This document shows, one piece after another, positions 17,240 through 26,059 of a DNA stretch of 52,257 bases (position 1 is the first letter of the stretch; each line of letters begins with the position of its first letter). The stretch spans positions 1 to 52,257 of the forward strand of contig DBHR01000007.1 of the NCBI GenBank assembly GCA_002296225.1, in the 5' to 3' direction. This stretch comes from Acidobacteria bacterium UBA823. Its GTDB lineage: Bacteria > Acidobacteriota > Vicinamibacteria > Vicinamibacterales > UBA823. The notes under the pieces were generated by a model, which worked only from the letters and a program-made list of their open reading frames with translations, was not told the origin of the DNA and did no database searches. A program made the position numbers and the translations under genes.

Positions 17240-17709
17240 TTTGCTCTGGCGATAGTGTTGACCACAGCAGTTGCGGAATAGAAGTGTTGGAAGCTTGCCA
17301 ACAACCTGGCGATCTGCAGGAACTTCCGGAGTTAATCGGATACAGTCACACGGGGCTGTGGCTGCGGGCCGATCTTGCGAGTCGGCGCTTTATCGGGCTC
17401 GTTGTTGCGGCCGGGCTGTTCGGGGCATGCGGCGGGGCCAACGGTCCTCGGTCGGCGATCGGTCCGGAGCTTTCGAATAACGACTACCACATCACCAGTA
17501 TGGCGACGGCGGATGACGTGTTGGTGATCGAGATAGATGCGAGGGTCGAGGTCGAGCCCTTGGCGGTTGCCCGCACTCTGATCAAACCGGTGCATGATCG
17601 TTATCCCGAGGTCCTCGTCTACCTCCGCTGGCCGGATGCGCCCGATCGACCGGTGGTTAGGGTTCGCTGGACGGCGAAAGAGGGGTACGCGGCGTTGGTG
17701 CTCGATTAG
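17236..17709 (+). CDS. Hypothetical protein with an internal hydrophobic segment
   Basis: The 157-aa product has no known domain. A hydrophobic stretch at about residues 53-66 (RFIGLVVAAGLFGACGG) resembles a lipoprotein signal with a cysteine, which suggests that the true start may be closer to it. However, ATG 17236 overlaps the exonuclease stop as ATGA, a common translational coupling arrangement. The C-terminal 90 residues look like a compact alpha/beta domain (DVLVIEIDARVEVEPLAVARTLIKPV, then a VLVYLRWPD strand). Likely membrane-anchored or periplasmic if the lipobox is real. Confidence 0.5.
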   Translation: MICSGDSVDHSSCGIEVLEACQQPGDLQELPELIGYSHTGLWLRADLASRRFIGLVVAAGLFGACGGANGPRSAIGPELSNNDYHITSMATADDVLVIEIDARVEVEPLAVARTLIKPVHDRYPEVLVYLRWPDAPDRPVVRVRWTAKEGYAALVLD

Positions 17710-17726
17710 CCATGATGGTCTTTCGT

Positions 17727-17766
17727 CCCTAGTCGTTGGTTGTTAGTCAGTAACCAGAGGCTAGGG
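17727..17766. repeat. Imperfect palindrome, possible terminator or dispersed intergenic repeat
   Basis: CCCTAG (17727-17732) pairs with CTAGGG (17761-17766), and inside it TTGGTT pairs with AACCAG around a 10-nt loop. The reverse complement (AGCCTCTGG... and ...ACCAACGACTAGG) resembles the intergenic sequence near 41043-41105. No T-tract follows. Confidence 0.35.
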
Positions 17767-17783
17767 GATTGGAGTTGTATCAA

Positions 17784-18491
17784 ATGGGACCGACCGGCCA
17801 GTTGCAGATTCAATGGCTCGGCCACAGTACGTTCGTGGTCACGTCGCCAGGTGGAAAGCGGATCGTATTCGACCCGTGGCTTGAGGCCAACCCCAAGTGC
17901 CCAGACGAACACAAGAAAATCAGCAAGGCTGACCTGATTCTCGTTACCCACGGCCACGCGGATCATATTGGCGAGGTGGTGTCAATTGCGCGCACGACCG
18001 GCGCACCAGTGATCGCAATCTATGAGCTGGCGAAGTGGTTCGAGAAGAAGGGGATCAAGCCGGTGCACGGAATCAATAAGGGAGGCACGATCACTATCGC
18101 TGGCATTGACGTCACGATGGTGTCCGCACAGCACAGCAGCGGACTTGAAGTGGACGGTCAGGTCACGTATCTTGGCGAGCCCGCAGGTTATATTCTGAGA
18201 CTCGAGGACAGCCGGAGTCTCTACTTTGCTGGCGACACGGACGTGTTTGGCGACATGAGCCTCATTAAGCAGGTTCATGCGCCGGAGATCGCGTTTCTGC
18301 CAATTGGGGACTACTACACCATGGGACCGAAGGGTGCTGCTTTAGCCGCTGAACTCCTCGGCGTGCAGCAGGTCGTGCCGATGCACTACGGCACCTTTCC
18401 CCTGCTGACGGGTACCCCGGCCGAGCTCAGAACGCTCCTTCCACACGGGATTCAATTACTGGAATTGCAACCAGGCGAAACGGCTGTTTAA
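17784..18491 (+). CDS. UPF0173-type metal-dependent hydrolase (metallo-beta-lactamase fold)
   Basis: Soluble metallo-beta-lactamase-fold hydrolase, about 235 aa, similar to the UPF0173 / YtkL group. It has QWLGHSTFVV at the N-terminus, the metal-binding THGHADHIGE near 57, SAQHSSG near 120, GDTDVFGDM near 154 and the terminal PMHYGTFP near 200. The substrate is unknown. ATG 17784 has a GGAG 9 nt upstream; TTG 17769 would add five residues. It converges on the CoA ligase gene with only 16 bp between the stops. Confidence 0.85.
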   Translation: MGPTGQLQIQWLGHSTFVVTSPGGKRIVFDPWLEANPKCPDEHKKISKADLILVTHGHADHIGEVVSIARTTGAPVIAIYELAKWFEKKGIKPVHGINKGGTITIAGIDVTMVSAQHSSGLEVDGQVTYLGEPAGYILRLEDSRSLYFAGDTDVFGDMSLIKQVHAPEIAFLPIGDYYTMGPKGAALAAELLGVQQVVPMHYGTFPLLTGTPAELRTLLPHGIQLLELQPGETAV

Positions 18492-18507
18492 AGGGCCGTC
18501 CAAGAGC

Positions 18508-19791
18508 CTAGAGACTCTCGGGGTTTCCCCTTCTGTCGACGACCCGTTGAGCCTTGAGTTCGAACCTGGGCAATGAGTTGGGTGCGACGGACCGCGTCGG
18601 GATCCGCACGGCCAGCTGCGCTGAGAAGGCGTCGGCGAGCGCATCGGCCACGTCGTTTGTGGCCTCAACCTCAACGAGGAGTTCCTCCATTTCCTGCCGA
18701 CGCATTCTCACGATACGGAACTCATCGACCTCAAAGTTCCTGACAATCGCTTCGATCGACGAGGGGTAGATGTTTATTCCACGGACGACCATGAGATCGT
18801 CCGCCCGACCGATTAATCCTCCCGGCAGCATTTGGAACGTCCGGCCGCAGACGCAGGTATGCCCGCCGGCGCGCACGAGGTCGCCGGTCCGGTAACGAAT
18901 GACGGGCCATCCGGCGCGGCCGAGATTCGTGAGTACGAGCTCTCCAACACTACCTTCCGGAACGGCTTGCCCCGACTTGGGGTCGAGCACTTCGGCGATG
19001 AACTCCGATTCGATGATGTGCAGGCCCGTCTGCGCATCACACGTATAGCCGTAGGCGCCGACTTCAGTGGCGCCGGAATGATCGAAGCACTTCGCGCCCC
19101 ACGCCCGCTGTATCCGATCGCGAACCTGTGGGATTGAGGCCCCCGCTTCGCCTGCGTGGATGGTCGTGTGCACACCGAGCGTCGACAGGGCGATGCCTTC
19201 CTGCCGCGCGACTTCGGCAAGGCGCATGGCGTAGGTTGGCGTGCTCAAGAGCACCGTGGCCTCTGAGTTAGCTATCATGCGCAGCCGTGCCTTCGAATCC
19301 AGACCGCCCCCCGGGATCCCCATGGCACCAAGTTGGAGGCCAGCAGTGTGTGCCGCCCAGAATCCGATGAAGGGGCCAAAGGAAAAGGCCATGAACAACC
19401 GGTCGTGTTCGGTGACGTTGGCTGCGCGGTATATGTACTGCCAGCACTCGATCCACCAGTCCCACGTCTCACGTGTATCAAGCACCATCAATGGTCGACC
19501 TGTCGTGCCTGAGGTTTGGTGGTAGGTTAGGTAGCGCTCTCGCGGGTAGGTCGCAATTGTGCCGAGTGGTCCAGCAGCTAATTGGTCTTTGACCAGTTCA
19601 GCCTTCGTGGTGAAGGGCAGCGCGGCGAATTCAATCCAATCGAGCGGTGGTGTCAGCGAGCCGAACTTGGCCGCGTAAAAGCGGTTGCGTGGCAGGATTT
19701 CTGCCAGAAGCAGGTTGAAGCGTTCGAGTTGCCGCTCGCGCGTTTCTTCAGGTCTGGCGGTTTCGAGATCGGTCCTGTGCACTATAGTCAC
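18508..19791 (-). CDS. PaaK-type aryl-CoA ligase (phenylacetate-CoA ligase family)
   Basis: AMP-forming acyl-CoA synthetase of the PaaK family, 427 aa. It has the ATP-binding YHQTSGTTGRPLMVLDT near 89, the FDHSGATEVGAYGYTCD adenylate motif near 230 and YRTGDLV followed by a Cys pair (HTCVCGRTF) near 308-320 that occurs in PaaK proteins. The C-terminal RADDLMVVRGINIYPSSIE region is present. It activates an aromatic acid to its CoA thioester. Because it is 12 bp from the tandem-OsmC gene and divergent from boxCB, benzoate is a plausible substrate by context. The family name alone would suggest phenylacetate, and no paa oxygenase genes are here. Confidence 0.88.
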   Translation of the reverse strand: MTIVHRTDLETARPEETRERQLERFNLLLAEILPRNRFYAAKFGSLTPPLDWIEFAALPFTTKAELVKDQLAAGPLGTIATYPRERYLTYHQTSGTTGRPLMVLDTRETWDWWIECWQYIYRAANVTEHDRLFMAFSFGPFIGFWAAHTAGLQLGAMGIPGGGLDSKARLRMIANSEATVLLSTPTYAMRLAEVARQEGIALSTLGVHTTIHAGEAGASIPQVRDRIQRAWGAKCFDHSGATEVGAYGYTCDAQTGLHIIESEFIAEVLDPKSGQAVPEGSVGELVLTNLGRAGWPVIRYRTGDLVRAGGHTCVCGRTFQMLPGGLIGRADDLMVVRGINIYPSSIEAIVRNFEVDEFRIVRMRRQEMEELLVEVEATNDVADALADAFSAQLAVRIPTRSVAPNSLPRFELKAQRVVDRRGNPESL

Positions 19792-19803
19792 CGTCGACGG
19801 CCG

Positions 19804-20997
19804 TCAGGCGTCCGGGATACGGAGCGGGTTGCCGTTGAGCGCCGCCTGCATCACGGTTGGGTACGCTTCACGCATGGAGCCGTGCAGGAAACAGGTCTGC
19901 TCACCCATCTTCACCGACTTCCGTGTCTGATCGTCCGATTCGTCAGCGTCAATGTACACGTGAGTGTCTACGGCAGCGGCGCCCGCGCTGCCGCCCCCAG
20001 CACCGGGCTGCGTGTAACCGTTGACTTGGACAATACGCGTCGACTTTACCCTCTGCTTCGTGATGTGTGCGTAGCGGCCAAGCTGTGTCATGTAACAGAA
20101 CCCGAGGCCGGCCGACAAATATGCCAAAGGCGGCGGTGCGGTGTGGCCAGCGCCCGTGTCCGATAGGAACCGGAAGCTGCTACCGAGCGGCTGAAACAGA
20201 CGGATGTCGGTTTGCAAGAGATGGTCGTCGATGAGGCGTGCATCGGAACGGACGTGTAGGGTCCGCTTCTGTTCTGCTTTCAGGCTCGAGCCGGCGCCAC
20301 CGGTCACACCGTGCTGCACCTCAACCGTTTCGGTCTTGGAGATGATTCCCGTATGGTACTGATCCGCGGCCGTGGGTCGGATGTCGTCGAAGTCTGCCAG
20401 CGGATCAGGGAAGATAGCGTGCGGCGACGCGGGTTGGTCCGTAAGATCTATCGCGTGGCCGTTCAACTGGAGTGCGAAGGTGTTTATGAAGAGATCGCGC
20501 ATCAGGGCGTCTCCAGGCGATTCGGCTAGCGCCCGGGCGACGAGATCGCCCGCGGCCTCAGGAGATATATCGGCGTCAATCTCGACGTTGCGATCGACCG
20601 GCACGCCCGCACCGGTCATATCGCCTCGCAACGCCGAACCCGTCATCGTGTATCTGGTGTCCTGGCCAGACATGAGTCCGTGTAACGCGATACCACGACT
20701 TCGACACAGCCGTGCCAGCTGGCTCAAATAGCAGAAGTGTAGTCCGGCCGCGAAGAACGCCAACGGGAAGGGGGCGAGATCAGTGCCGTTCAGATACGGT
20801 CCTTCGTCGGAGGCCATTCGCCAAGTTGGGCCGGGTGGCTCTGGTTGGCGCACGATCGCTTCCTTCTGCATGCCTTCAAGGGAGCGCACCTCGACGCGGA
20901 ATGTAAGGCGGTCGTTTGTGGCGTCGGCTGGTTCTTTAGATGATTTGTCTTTGACCTTGAAGACCAGCGGTGTCTCGAAATCTTGCAATCTCGGCAT
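19804..20997 (-). CDS. Tandem OsmC-like domain protein, upstream of the CoA ligase
   Basis: The 397-aa protein has two similar halves of OsmC/Ohr type. Half 1 (about 1-190) has APFPLAFFAAGLHFCYLSQLA with C89. Half 2 (about 205-397) has PPPLAYLSAGLGFCYMTQLG with C301 and MGEQTCFLHG with C369, the classic peroxidatic and resolving pair. The position in half 1 equivalent to C369 reads AESPGDAL, so half 1 lacks the second cysteine. Start MPRLQDFETPL at 20997 has GAGGAGG 10 nt upstream and a TATAAT promoter; the longer frame from 21075 runs through that promoter. It is operonic with the CoA ligase and divergent from boxC. Peroxide or thiol chemistry is inferred from family only. Confidence 0.75.
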   Translation of the reverse strand: MPRLQDFETPLVFKVKDKSSKEPADATNDRLTFRVEVRSLEGMQKEAIVRQPEPPGPTWRMASDEGPYLNGTDLAPFPLAFFAAGLHFCYLSQLARLCRSRGIALHGLMSGQDTRYTMTGSALRGDMTGAGVPVDRNVEIDADISPEAAGDLVARALAESPGDALMRDLFINTFALQLNGHAIDLTDQPASPHAIFPDPLADFDDIRPTAADQYHTGIISKTETVEVQHGVTGGAGSSLKAEQKRTLHVRSDARLIDDHLLQTDIRLFQPLGSSFRFLSDTGAGHTAPPPLAYLSAGLGFCYMTQLGRYAHITKQRVKSTRIVQVNGYTQPGAGGGSAGAAAVDTHVYIDADESDDQTRKSVKMGEQTCFLHGSMREAYPTVMQAALNGNPLRIPDA

Positions 20998-21024
20998 GGG
21001 TGTTCGCGCCTCCTCGCGCCGCGC

Positions 21025-21030
21025 ATTATA
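21025..21030 (-). promoter_or_regulatory. Perfect -10 box (TATAAT) for the OsmC-CoA ligase operon
   Basis: On the minus strand TATAAT lies 27 nt upstream of ATG 20997, followed by GCGCGGCGC and GAGGAGG. This gives a leadered transcript of about 20 nt with a Shine-Dalgarno. The -35 is poor. It sits 58 bp from the boxC start, so the two promoters are close and could be co-regulated. Confidence 0.55.
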
Positions 21031-21087
21031 TCGTGCCATGCCCTGATGTTTGACGGCCCCAGTCACGGCAATCATAATGATAGTTCG

Positions 21088-22743
21088 ATGATGCGGACTG
21101 TTTTACAACGTGAGGTTGAGTTTGCAACGCACCCCGACCAGTATCGGCACTGGAAACTGACGTTCGATGGGCCGATTGCCACGCTGTCGATGGACGTGCA
21201 AGAGAATGGCGGTCTCTCGAGTGAGTACAAGTTAAAGCTCAACTCGTACGATCTCAGCGTCGACATTGAGCTCGCCGACGCAATTCAACGCATCCGTTTC
21301 GAGCACCCCGAAGTGCATGCGGTCGTCGTGACAAGCCTGAAGGAGCGCATCTTTTGCGCGGGCGCCAACATCTTTATGCTAGGCAGTTCGCCGCACGGTT
21401 TTAAGGTGAATTTCTGCAAGTTCACGAACGAGACACGGTTGGCGATGGAAGATGCCAGTGAGTATTCGGGTCTCAAGTTTCTCGCGGCCGTCAACGGAAT
21501 TTGCGCTGGCGGCGGCTACGAGCTCGCGCTAGCCTGCGATGAAATCATTCTGGTTGATGACGGGAATTCAGCCGTGAGTCTGCCCGAAGCACCGTTGCTG
21601 GGAGTTCTGCCTGGCACGGGCGGTTTGACGCGGGTCGTCGACAAACGCAAGGTGCGGCGCGACCTCGCGGATTTTTTTAGCACCCTGGTTGAGGGCGTGC
21701 GTGGGAAGCGCGCGCTGGAGTGGCGGTTCGTCGACGCCATTTATGCGCGATCTCAATTCGACGAGGCAGTGTCTCAGCGCGCCGGTGAGCTGGCGGCCAC
21801 ATCGGACCGGCCCAGGTCTGGCCCTGGCGTCGCCTTGGGACCGTTGGACCTGACTCGGTCTGACGATCAACTCGAGTACTCCGCAGTCACCGTCGCGATT
21901 AATCGCGAAACCCGTGTTGGCGAACTAACGGTGCGAGGGCCCGACGGGCCTCAGCCCGAGGACACTGAAGCCATGCTCGCGCGCGGTGATCAGTACTGGC
22001 CGCTTCGTGCGTTCCGCGAGCTAGACGCGGTGTTGCTGCATTTGCGCCTGAACGAGCCAGAGATCGGCGTGGTTGTTCTGAAGACCGTTGGTAACCGAGA
22101 GGCTGTTTTGGCCGTCGACCAAACACTCGCCGCTCATCGAGACCATTGGTTCGCACGCGAGATTCTGCACTTTATGAAGCGGACGCTAAAGCGGCTTGAC
22201 CTGACTGCCCGCAGTTTCATCGCGCTCATTGAGCCAGGGTCGTGCTTTGCTGGATCCCTTTTCGAGTTGGCACTGGCTGCGGATCAGTCGTTCATGCTCG
22301 ACGATGCCGAACGGCCGAACGCGGTCGAGGTCTCGGTTCTGAACGGTGGCGTGCTGTCGATGAGTACCGGGCTAACCCGACTGGAGACAAGGTTCCTGGG
22401 CGAACCTGACAAGGTCGACGAGGTGCTCGCAATTAAGGGGCCGATTGAGCCTGATGCGGCGCTTGAAGTCGGGCTTGTATCTTTTGCGCCAGATGAATTG
22501 GACTGGGACGACGAGGTGCGGCTGATGCTTGAGGGGCGCGCGTCGCTGTCGCCCGACGCGCTAACGGGACTCGAAGCGAACCTACGGTTCGCTGGACCAG
22601 AAACGCTCGAAACGAAGATCTTCGGTCGGCTGTCGGCGTGGCAGAATTGGATTTTCCAGCGCCCAAACGCCGTGGGTGAGCGTGGTGCGCTGAAGGTCTA
22701 TGGCGTCGAAGGTCGGCCTGATTTCGATTGGCGGCGAACGTGA
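21088..22743 (+). CDS. boxC: Benzoyl-CoA dihydrodiol / 2,3-epoxybenzoyl-CoA dihydrolase
   Basis: Ring-opening enzyme of the aerobic benzoyl-CoA (Box) pathway. It hydrolyses 2,3-epoxybenzoyl-CoA to 3,4-dehydroadipyl-CoA semialdehyde and formate. The 551-aa length and two crotonase-like halves match BoxC. The first half has KERIFCAGANIFMLG near 88, VNGICAGGGYELALACDEI near 136 and LPGTGGLTRVVDKR near 177. The second half carries IEPGSCFAGSLFELALAADQ near 383. ATG 21088 or 21091 starts the recognisable N-terminus; the longer frame from 20983 is antisense to the OsmC leader. boxB follows after 53 bp. Confidence 0.92.
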   Translation: MMRTVLQREVEFATHPDQYRHWKLTFDGPIATLSMDVQENGGLSSEYKLKLNSYDLSVDIELADAIQRIRFEHPEVHAVVVTSLKERIFCAGANIFMLGSSPHGFKVNFCKFTNETRLAMEDASEYSGLKFLAAVNGICAGGGYELALACDEIILVDDGNSAVSLPEAPLLGVLPGTGGLTRVVDKRKVRRDLADFFSTLVEGVRGKRALEWRFVDAIYARSQFDEAVSQRAGELAATSDRPRSGPGVALGPLDLTRSDDQLEYSAVTVAINRETRVGELTVRGPDGPQPEDTEAMLARGDQYWPLRAFRELDAVLLHLRLNEPEIGVVVLKTVGNREAVLAVDQTLAAHRDHWFAREILHFMKRTLKRLDLTARSFIALIEPGSCFAGSLFELALAADQSFMLDDAERPNAVEVSVLNGGVLSMSTGLTRLETRFLGEPDKVDEVLAIKGPIEPDAALEVGLVSFAPDELDWDDEVRLMLEGRASLSPDALTGLEANLRFAGPETLETKIFGRLSAWQNWIFQRPNAVGERGALKVYGVEGRPDFDWRRT

Positions 22744-22796
22744 TGGGCGGGCGTGGTCCAAAGGACTAAGGGCGGTCAGTTGAAAGGCGTGCGTGC

Positions 22797-24218
22797 ATGA
22801 TTTCGAGTGAACGGATTCCGAATAACGTTGACCTGTCCAGCAACAAGCGGCTGCAGCGAGCGCTCGAGCACTGGCAGCCGAAGTATCTTGATTGGTGGCG
22901 CGACATGGGGCCCGAGGGGTTCCAGGACCATCACCAGGTCTTCCTGCGTACCGCGATCAGCGTCGACCCAGATGGCTGGGCGAATTTCGAATTCGTCAAG
23001 CTACCCGACTACCGCTGGGGGATCTTCCTCACCGAATTTGTTGCCGATCGCACGATCGGCTTCGGCGATTCATTCGGCAAGCCGGTTTGGCAGGAGGTGC
23101 CGGGGGAGTTTCGCAACCAGCTCAGACGCCTGATTGTTACGCAGGGTGACACCGAGCCGGCATCGGTTGAGCAGCAGCGGCAGCTCGGGGCGAAGTGTCC
23201 GAGTCTTTACGACTTGCGCAACCTCTTTCAGGTGAATGTGGAAGAGGGGCGCCACCTGTGGGCGATGGTCTACCTGTTGCACTCGTATTTCGGGCGCGAC
23301 GGACGCGACGAGGCCGAAGAGTTGCTGGCGCGGACGAGCGGGAACCGGGACAAGCCGCGGATCCTTGAAGCGTTCAATGAACCGATCGATAACTGGCTAG
23401 ACTTCTTCATGTTCACGATGTTCACAGATCGCGATGGCAAATCACAGCTCATGTCACTGTCCGAGAGCTCACTCGATCCGCTGGCTCGAACGACGCGTTT
23501 TATGTTGACCGAGGAAGCTCATCACATGTTCGTCGGCGAAACTGGCATTTCTCGTATTCTCGAACGGACCTGCCAGCTGATGAAGGAATCCAGAGGCCTA
23601 GCCGAGGACGTGCGCCGGCAAGGCGGGATCGAGCTGGAGATGATCCAGAGGCATCTGAATTTTTGGTTCAGCCGGAGTTTGGATCTACACGGTAGTGAAG
23701 TGTCGAGTAACGCGGCATCATACTTCGCCAACGGGTTGAAAGGACGGGCGCGTGAGGAGACTTACGAGGACCACAGGATCACCGACGCAGTCTACGAGCT
23801 TGAGGTCTACGAGGATGGGCGGTTATCACGGCAGGAGGTGCCGATGCGCAACGCGATGAACGAGGTGTTGCGCGACTGGTACTGCGGTGATTGCCTGGCG
23901 GGCGTTGAGCGCTGGAATAAGATTCTAGAGCAGTATGGGTTTTCTGATCGGTTGCACCTCCCTGACAGGAAGTTCGGCAGGGGCATCGGCATCTTCTCGG
24001 GTTTTTATTTCGATCCGAAGGGTAACCCGGTATCTGCGAAGGAGTGGGAGCGTTGCAAGAATGACTGGCTGCCGGCTCAGGCTGACAAGGACTATCTGAA
24101 GAGCATTATGGTCGAGCCGGTCTACAAGCCTGGCGTGTTTGCCAACTATATTGCACCGCCCCGCCGTGGCATCAACCGGATGCCGATCGACTACGAGTAC
24201 GTGCGGACGGAAGCCTAA
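22797..24218 (+). CDS. boxB: Benzoyl-CoA 2,3-epoxygenase, diiron oxygenase subunit
   Basis: Diiron epoxygenase that epoxidises benzoyl-CoA with O2, 473 aa, the normal BoxB size. The putative iron ligands fall where they do in the Azoarcus enzyme: E120 (GDTE), E150 and H153 (NVEEGRH), D211 (TDRDG), E240 and H243 (TEEAHH). The C-terminal IAPPRRGINRMPIDYEYVR is also familiar. Its reductase, BoxA, is not in the window; electrons may come from an unlinked BoxA or from the ferredoxin downstream. A small ATTCTC/GAGAAT hairpin follows the stop codon at 24222-24239. Confidence 0.95.
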   Translation: MISSERIPNNVDLSSNKRLQRALEHWQPKYLDWWRDMGPEGFQDHHQVFLRTAISVDPDGWANFEFVKLPDYRWGIFLTEFVADRTIGFGDSFGKPVWQEVPGEFRNQLRRLIVTQGDTEPASVEQQRQLGAKCPSLYDLRNLFQVNVEEGRHLWAMVYLLHSYFGRDGRDEAEELLARTSGNRDKPRILEAFNEPIDNWLDFFMFTMFTDRDGKSQLMSLSESSLDPLARTTRFMLTEEAHHMFVGETGISRILERTCQLMKESRGLAEDVRRQGGIELEMIQRHLNFWFSRSLDLHGSEVSSNAASYFANGLKGRAREETYEDHRITDAVYELEVYEDGRLSRQEVPMRNAMNEVLRDWYCGDCLAGVERWNKILEQYGFSDRLHLPDRKFGRGIGIFSGFYFDPKGNPVSAKEWERCKNDWLPAQADKDYLKSIMVEPVYKPGVFANYIAPPRRGINRMPIDYEYVRTEA

Positions 24219-24343
24219 TAAATTCTCAAGGGTGAGAATCAGAATCGTGCAGCACTTCAAATCGATGAAGGCGATCGACCTTACTTTATGGCCACGACCG
24301 GTAAGAATGTCGCTATGGCCGCTGCGACGGAGGTGAGTCGAAG

Positions 24344-25189
24344 ATGATCCGGTCGATTGCCGTGCTCGGCGCTGGCACGATGGGCCATGGTATCGCCTAC
24401 GCGGCAGCGACGGGCGGCTTCGACACTCGGCTGTTCGACGTGTCTCCGGAGGCGCTTGAGTGCTCGCGTTCGTCGATCGACGCCATTGGAGCCAAGGCGG
24501 TCGAGCTCGGTAAGTTGACAGCCGGCAATCTCGATGCGGCCCGCGCACGCCTCGACTTCGTCACTGATTTACCCTCGGCCGTCGACGGAATCGAGATGGT
24601 TATCGAGGCGATTCCGGAGCGGATGGAATTGAAACTACCGCTACTGCAGCAGGTCGAGCGTCATGCGCCGGCCGAGGCGGTCGTGGCGTCGAACACGTCG
24701 GCGCTCAGCATCACCGAACTCTCGACCGCGTTCACGAAACCACAGCGAGCGGCGGGAATGCACTTCTTCAATCCTGTTCACAAGATGAAGCTCGTCGAAG
24801 TCGTCCGCGCTCTCGAAACAGCCCCGGAGACACTGGATGCGATTGAGGATGTCGCGAAGCGGATGGGCAAGGAGACGGTGCGGGTCCGAGAGTCCCCGGG
24901 CTTCGTGACCAGCCGCGTAAACGCGATGATCGGCAACGAGGCGTTCTACATGTTGCAAGAGGGGATCGCCTCAGCGCGCGACATCGACAAGGCACTCAAA
25001 CTTGGTTTGAATCATCCGATGGGTCCCTTTGAGCTAGTGGACCTTGTGGGTCTCGACACCCGTCTGAGTGTCCTCGAGTTCCTGCATGCTAGCCTTGGCG
25101 ACAAATACCGTCCGTGCCCCTTGCTAGTGCAGTATGTCGAAGCTGGTCGACTTGGCAAGAAGGTGGGAAAGGGCGTCTACGAGTACTGA
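24344..25189 (+). CDS. 3-hydroxyacyl-CoA dehydrogenase of the Box locus
   Basis: NAD-dependent 3-hydroxyacyl-CoA dehydrogenase, 281 aa. It has IAVLGAGTMGHGIAYAAA at the N-terminus, ASNTSALSITELS near 116, MHFFNPVHKMKLVEVVRALE near 138, NHPMGPFELVDLVGLDTRL near 225 and the ending GKKVGKGVYEY. A strong GGAGGTGA lies 7 nt before ATG 24344. In the Box pathway the lower steps convert 2,3-didehydroadipyl-CoA to 3-hydroxy- then 3-oxoadipyl-CoA, so this gene and the next (4-bp gap) would supply those steps. A paralogue is at 10386. Confidence 0.93.
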   Translation: MIRSIAVLGAGTMGHGIAYAAATGGFDTRLFDVSPEALECSRSSIDAIGAKAVELGKLTAGNLDAARARLDFVTDLPSAVDGIEMVIEAIPERMELKLPLLQQVERHAPAEAVVASNTSALSITELSTAFTKPQRAAGMHFFNPVHKMKLVEVVRALETAPETLDAIEDVAKRMGKETVRVRESPGFVTSRVNAMIGNEAFYMLQEGIASARDIDKALKLGLNHPMGPFELVDLVGLDTRLSVLEFLHASLGDKYRPCPLLVQYVEAGRLGKKVGKGVYEY

Positions 25190-25192
25190 TTT

Positions 25193-25969
25193 ATGGTCTA
25201 CAAGAACATTCGCGTGTCGGTAGCCGATGGCGTAGCTGTGTTGACCTTCGACCGTCCAGAAGTCCGAAACGCCCTGAACCTCGAAACAGTGCGTGAAGGG
25301 GAAGTGGCGCTTACGGACCTGGCTGCCGATGCCGCCGTCGGTGCTCTGATTGTGACCGGCGCAGGTGACAAAGCCTTTGTGTCGGGGGCCGATATCAGCG
25401 ATCTTCGCGAGCGGACACGCGATGAGGGGCTCGCGGGGATTAACTCGTCATTTTTTGCTGCTGTCGAACGATTCCCGCGGCCGACGATTGCCGCCGTAAA
25501 TGGGTATGCGCTCGGCGGCGGCTGTGAGCTTGCGCTGGCATGCGACCTGCGGATTGCTGCGGAGACGGCAAAGTTCGGCCAGCCAGAACTGGGTCTGGGA
25601 ATCATTCCAGGCGCCGGCGCGACGCAGCGCCTACCGCGAGTCGTCGGTCTCGGTCGCGCTAAACATCTGATTCTCACCGGGGAGACCATTGATGCGGCGC
25701 AGGCGCTCGCGATTGGGCTTGTGAGTGCCGTCGTGCCGGCCGGCGAGCTCCACACCAAGGCCCAGGACCTCGCGCGGCGCGTCCTGCGACAAGGGCCGCT
25801 GGCGGCGCGGTTGGCGAAAGTGGCCATGAACGCGTCCATGCGCGTCGACCTCGATTCCGGATTGCTCATCGAGACGCTCGCCCAGGCGCTCTGCTATCAG
25901 TCGGATGACAAGCAGGAGGGGATGACTGCGTTCTTGGAGAAACGGAAGCCGCATTTTACCGGAAAGTAG
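25193..25969 (+). CDS. Enoyl-CoA hydratase of the Box locus
   Basis: Crotonase-superfamily hydratase, 258 aa. It has DRPEVRNALNLET near 23, DKAFVSGADISDLRE near 60 and VNGYALGGGCELALACDLRIAAE near 101 (oxyanion hole and first catalytic Glu region), then FGQPELGLGIIPGAGATQRLPR near 125 with the second catalytic Glu. The C-terminal EGMTAFLEKRKPHFTGK is typical. It starts 4 bp after the dehydrogenase stop. It likely hydrates the unsaturated adipyl-CoA intermediate; general beta-oxidation is an alternative. Confidence 0.93.
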   Translation: MVYKNIRVSVADGVAVLTFDRPEVRNALNLETVREGEVALTDLAADAAVGALIVTGAGDKAFVSGADISDLRERTRDEGLAGINSSFFAAVERFPRPTIAAVNGYALGGGCELALACDLRIAAETAKFGQPELGLGIIPGAGATQRLPRVVGLGRAKHLILTGETIDAAQALAIGLVSAVVPAGELHTKAQDLARRVLRQGPLAARLAKVAMNASMRVDLDSGLLIETLAQALCYQSDDKQEGMTAFLEKRKPHFTGK

Positions 25970-26059
25970 ACCGGGCGCCCTCTCATGGCCCCTACGTCGT
26001 GATACCGGCCAGAATATTGATAAGAGTTTTGTTCTTCTGGTCGCTGTGGCATTGAGCGG

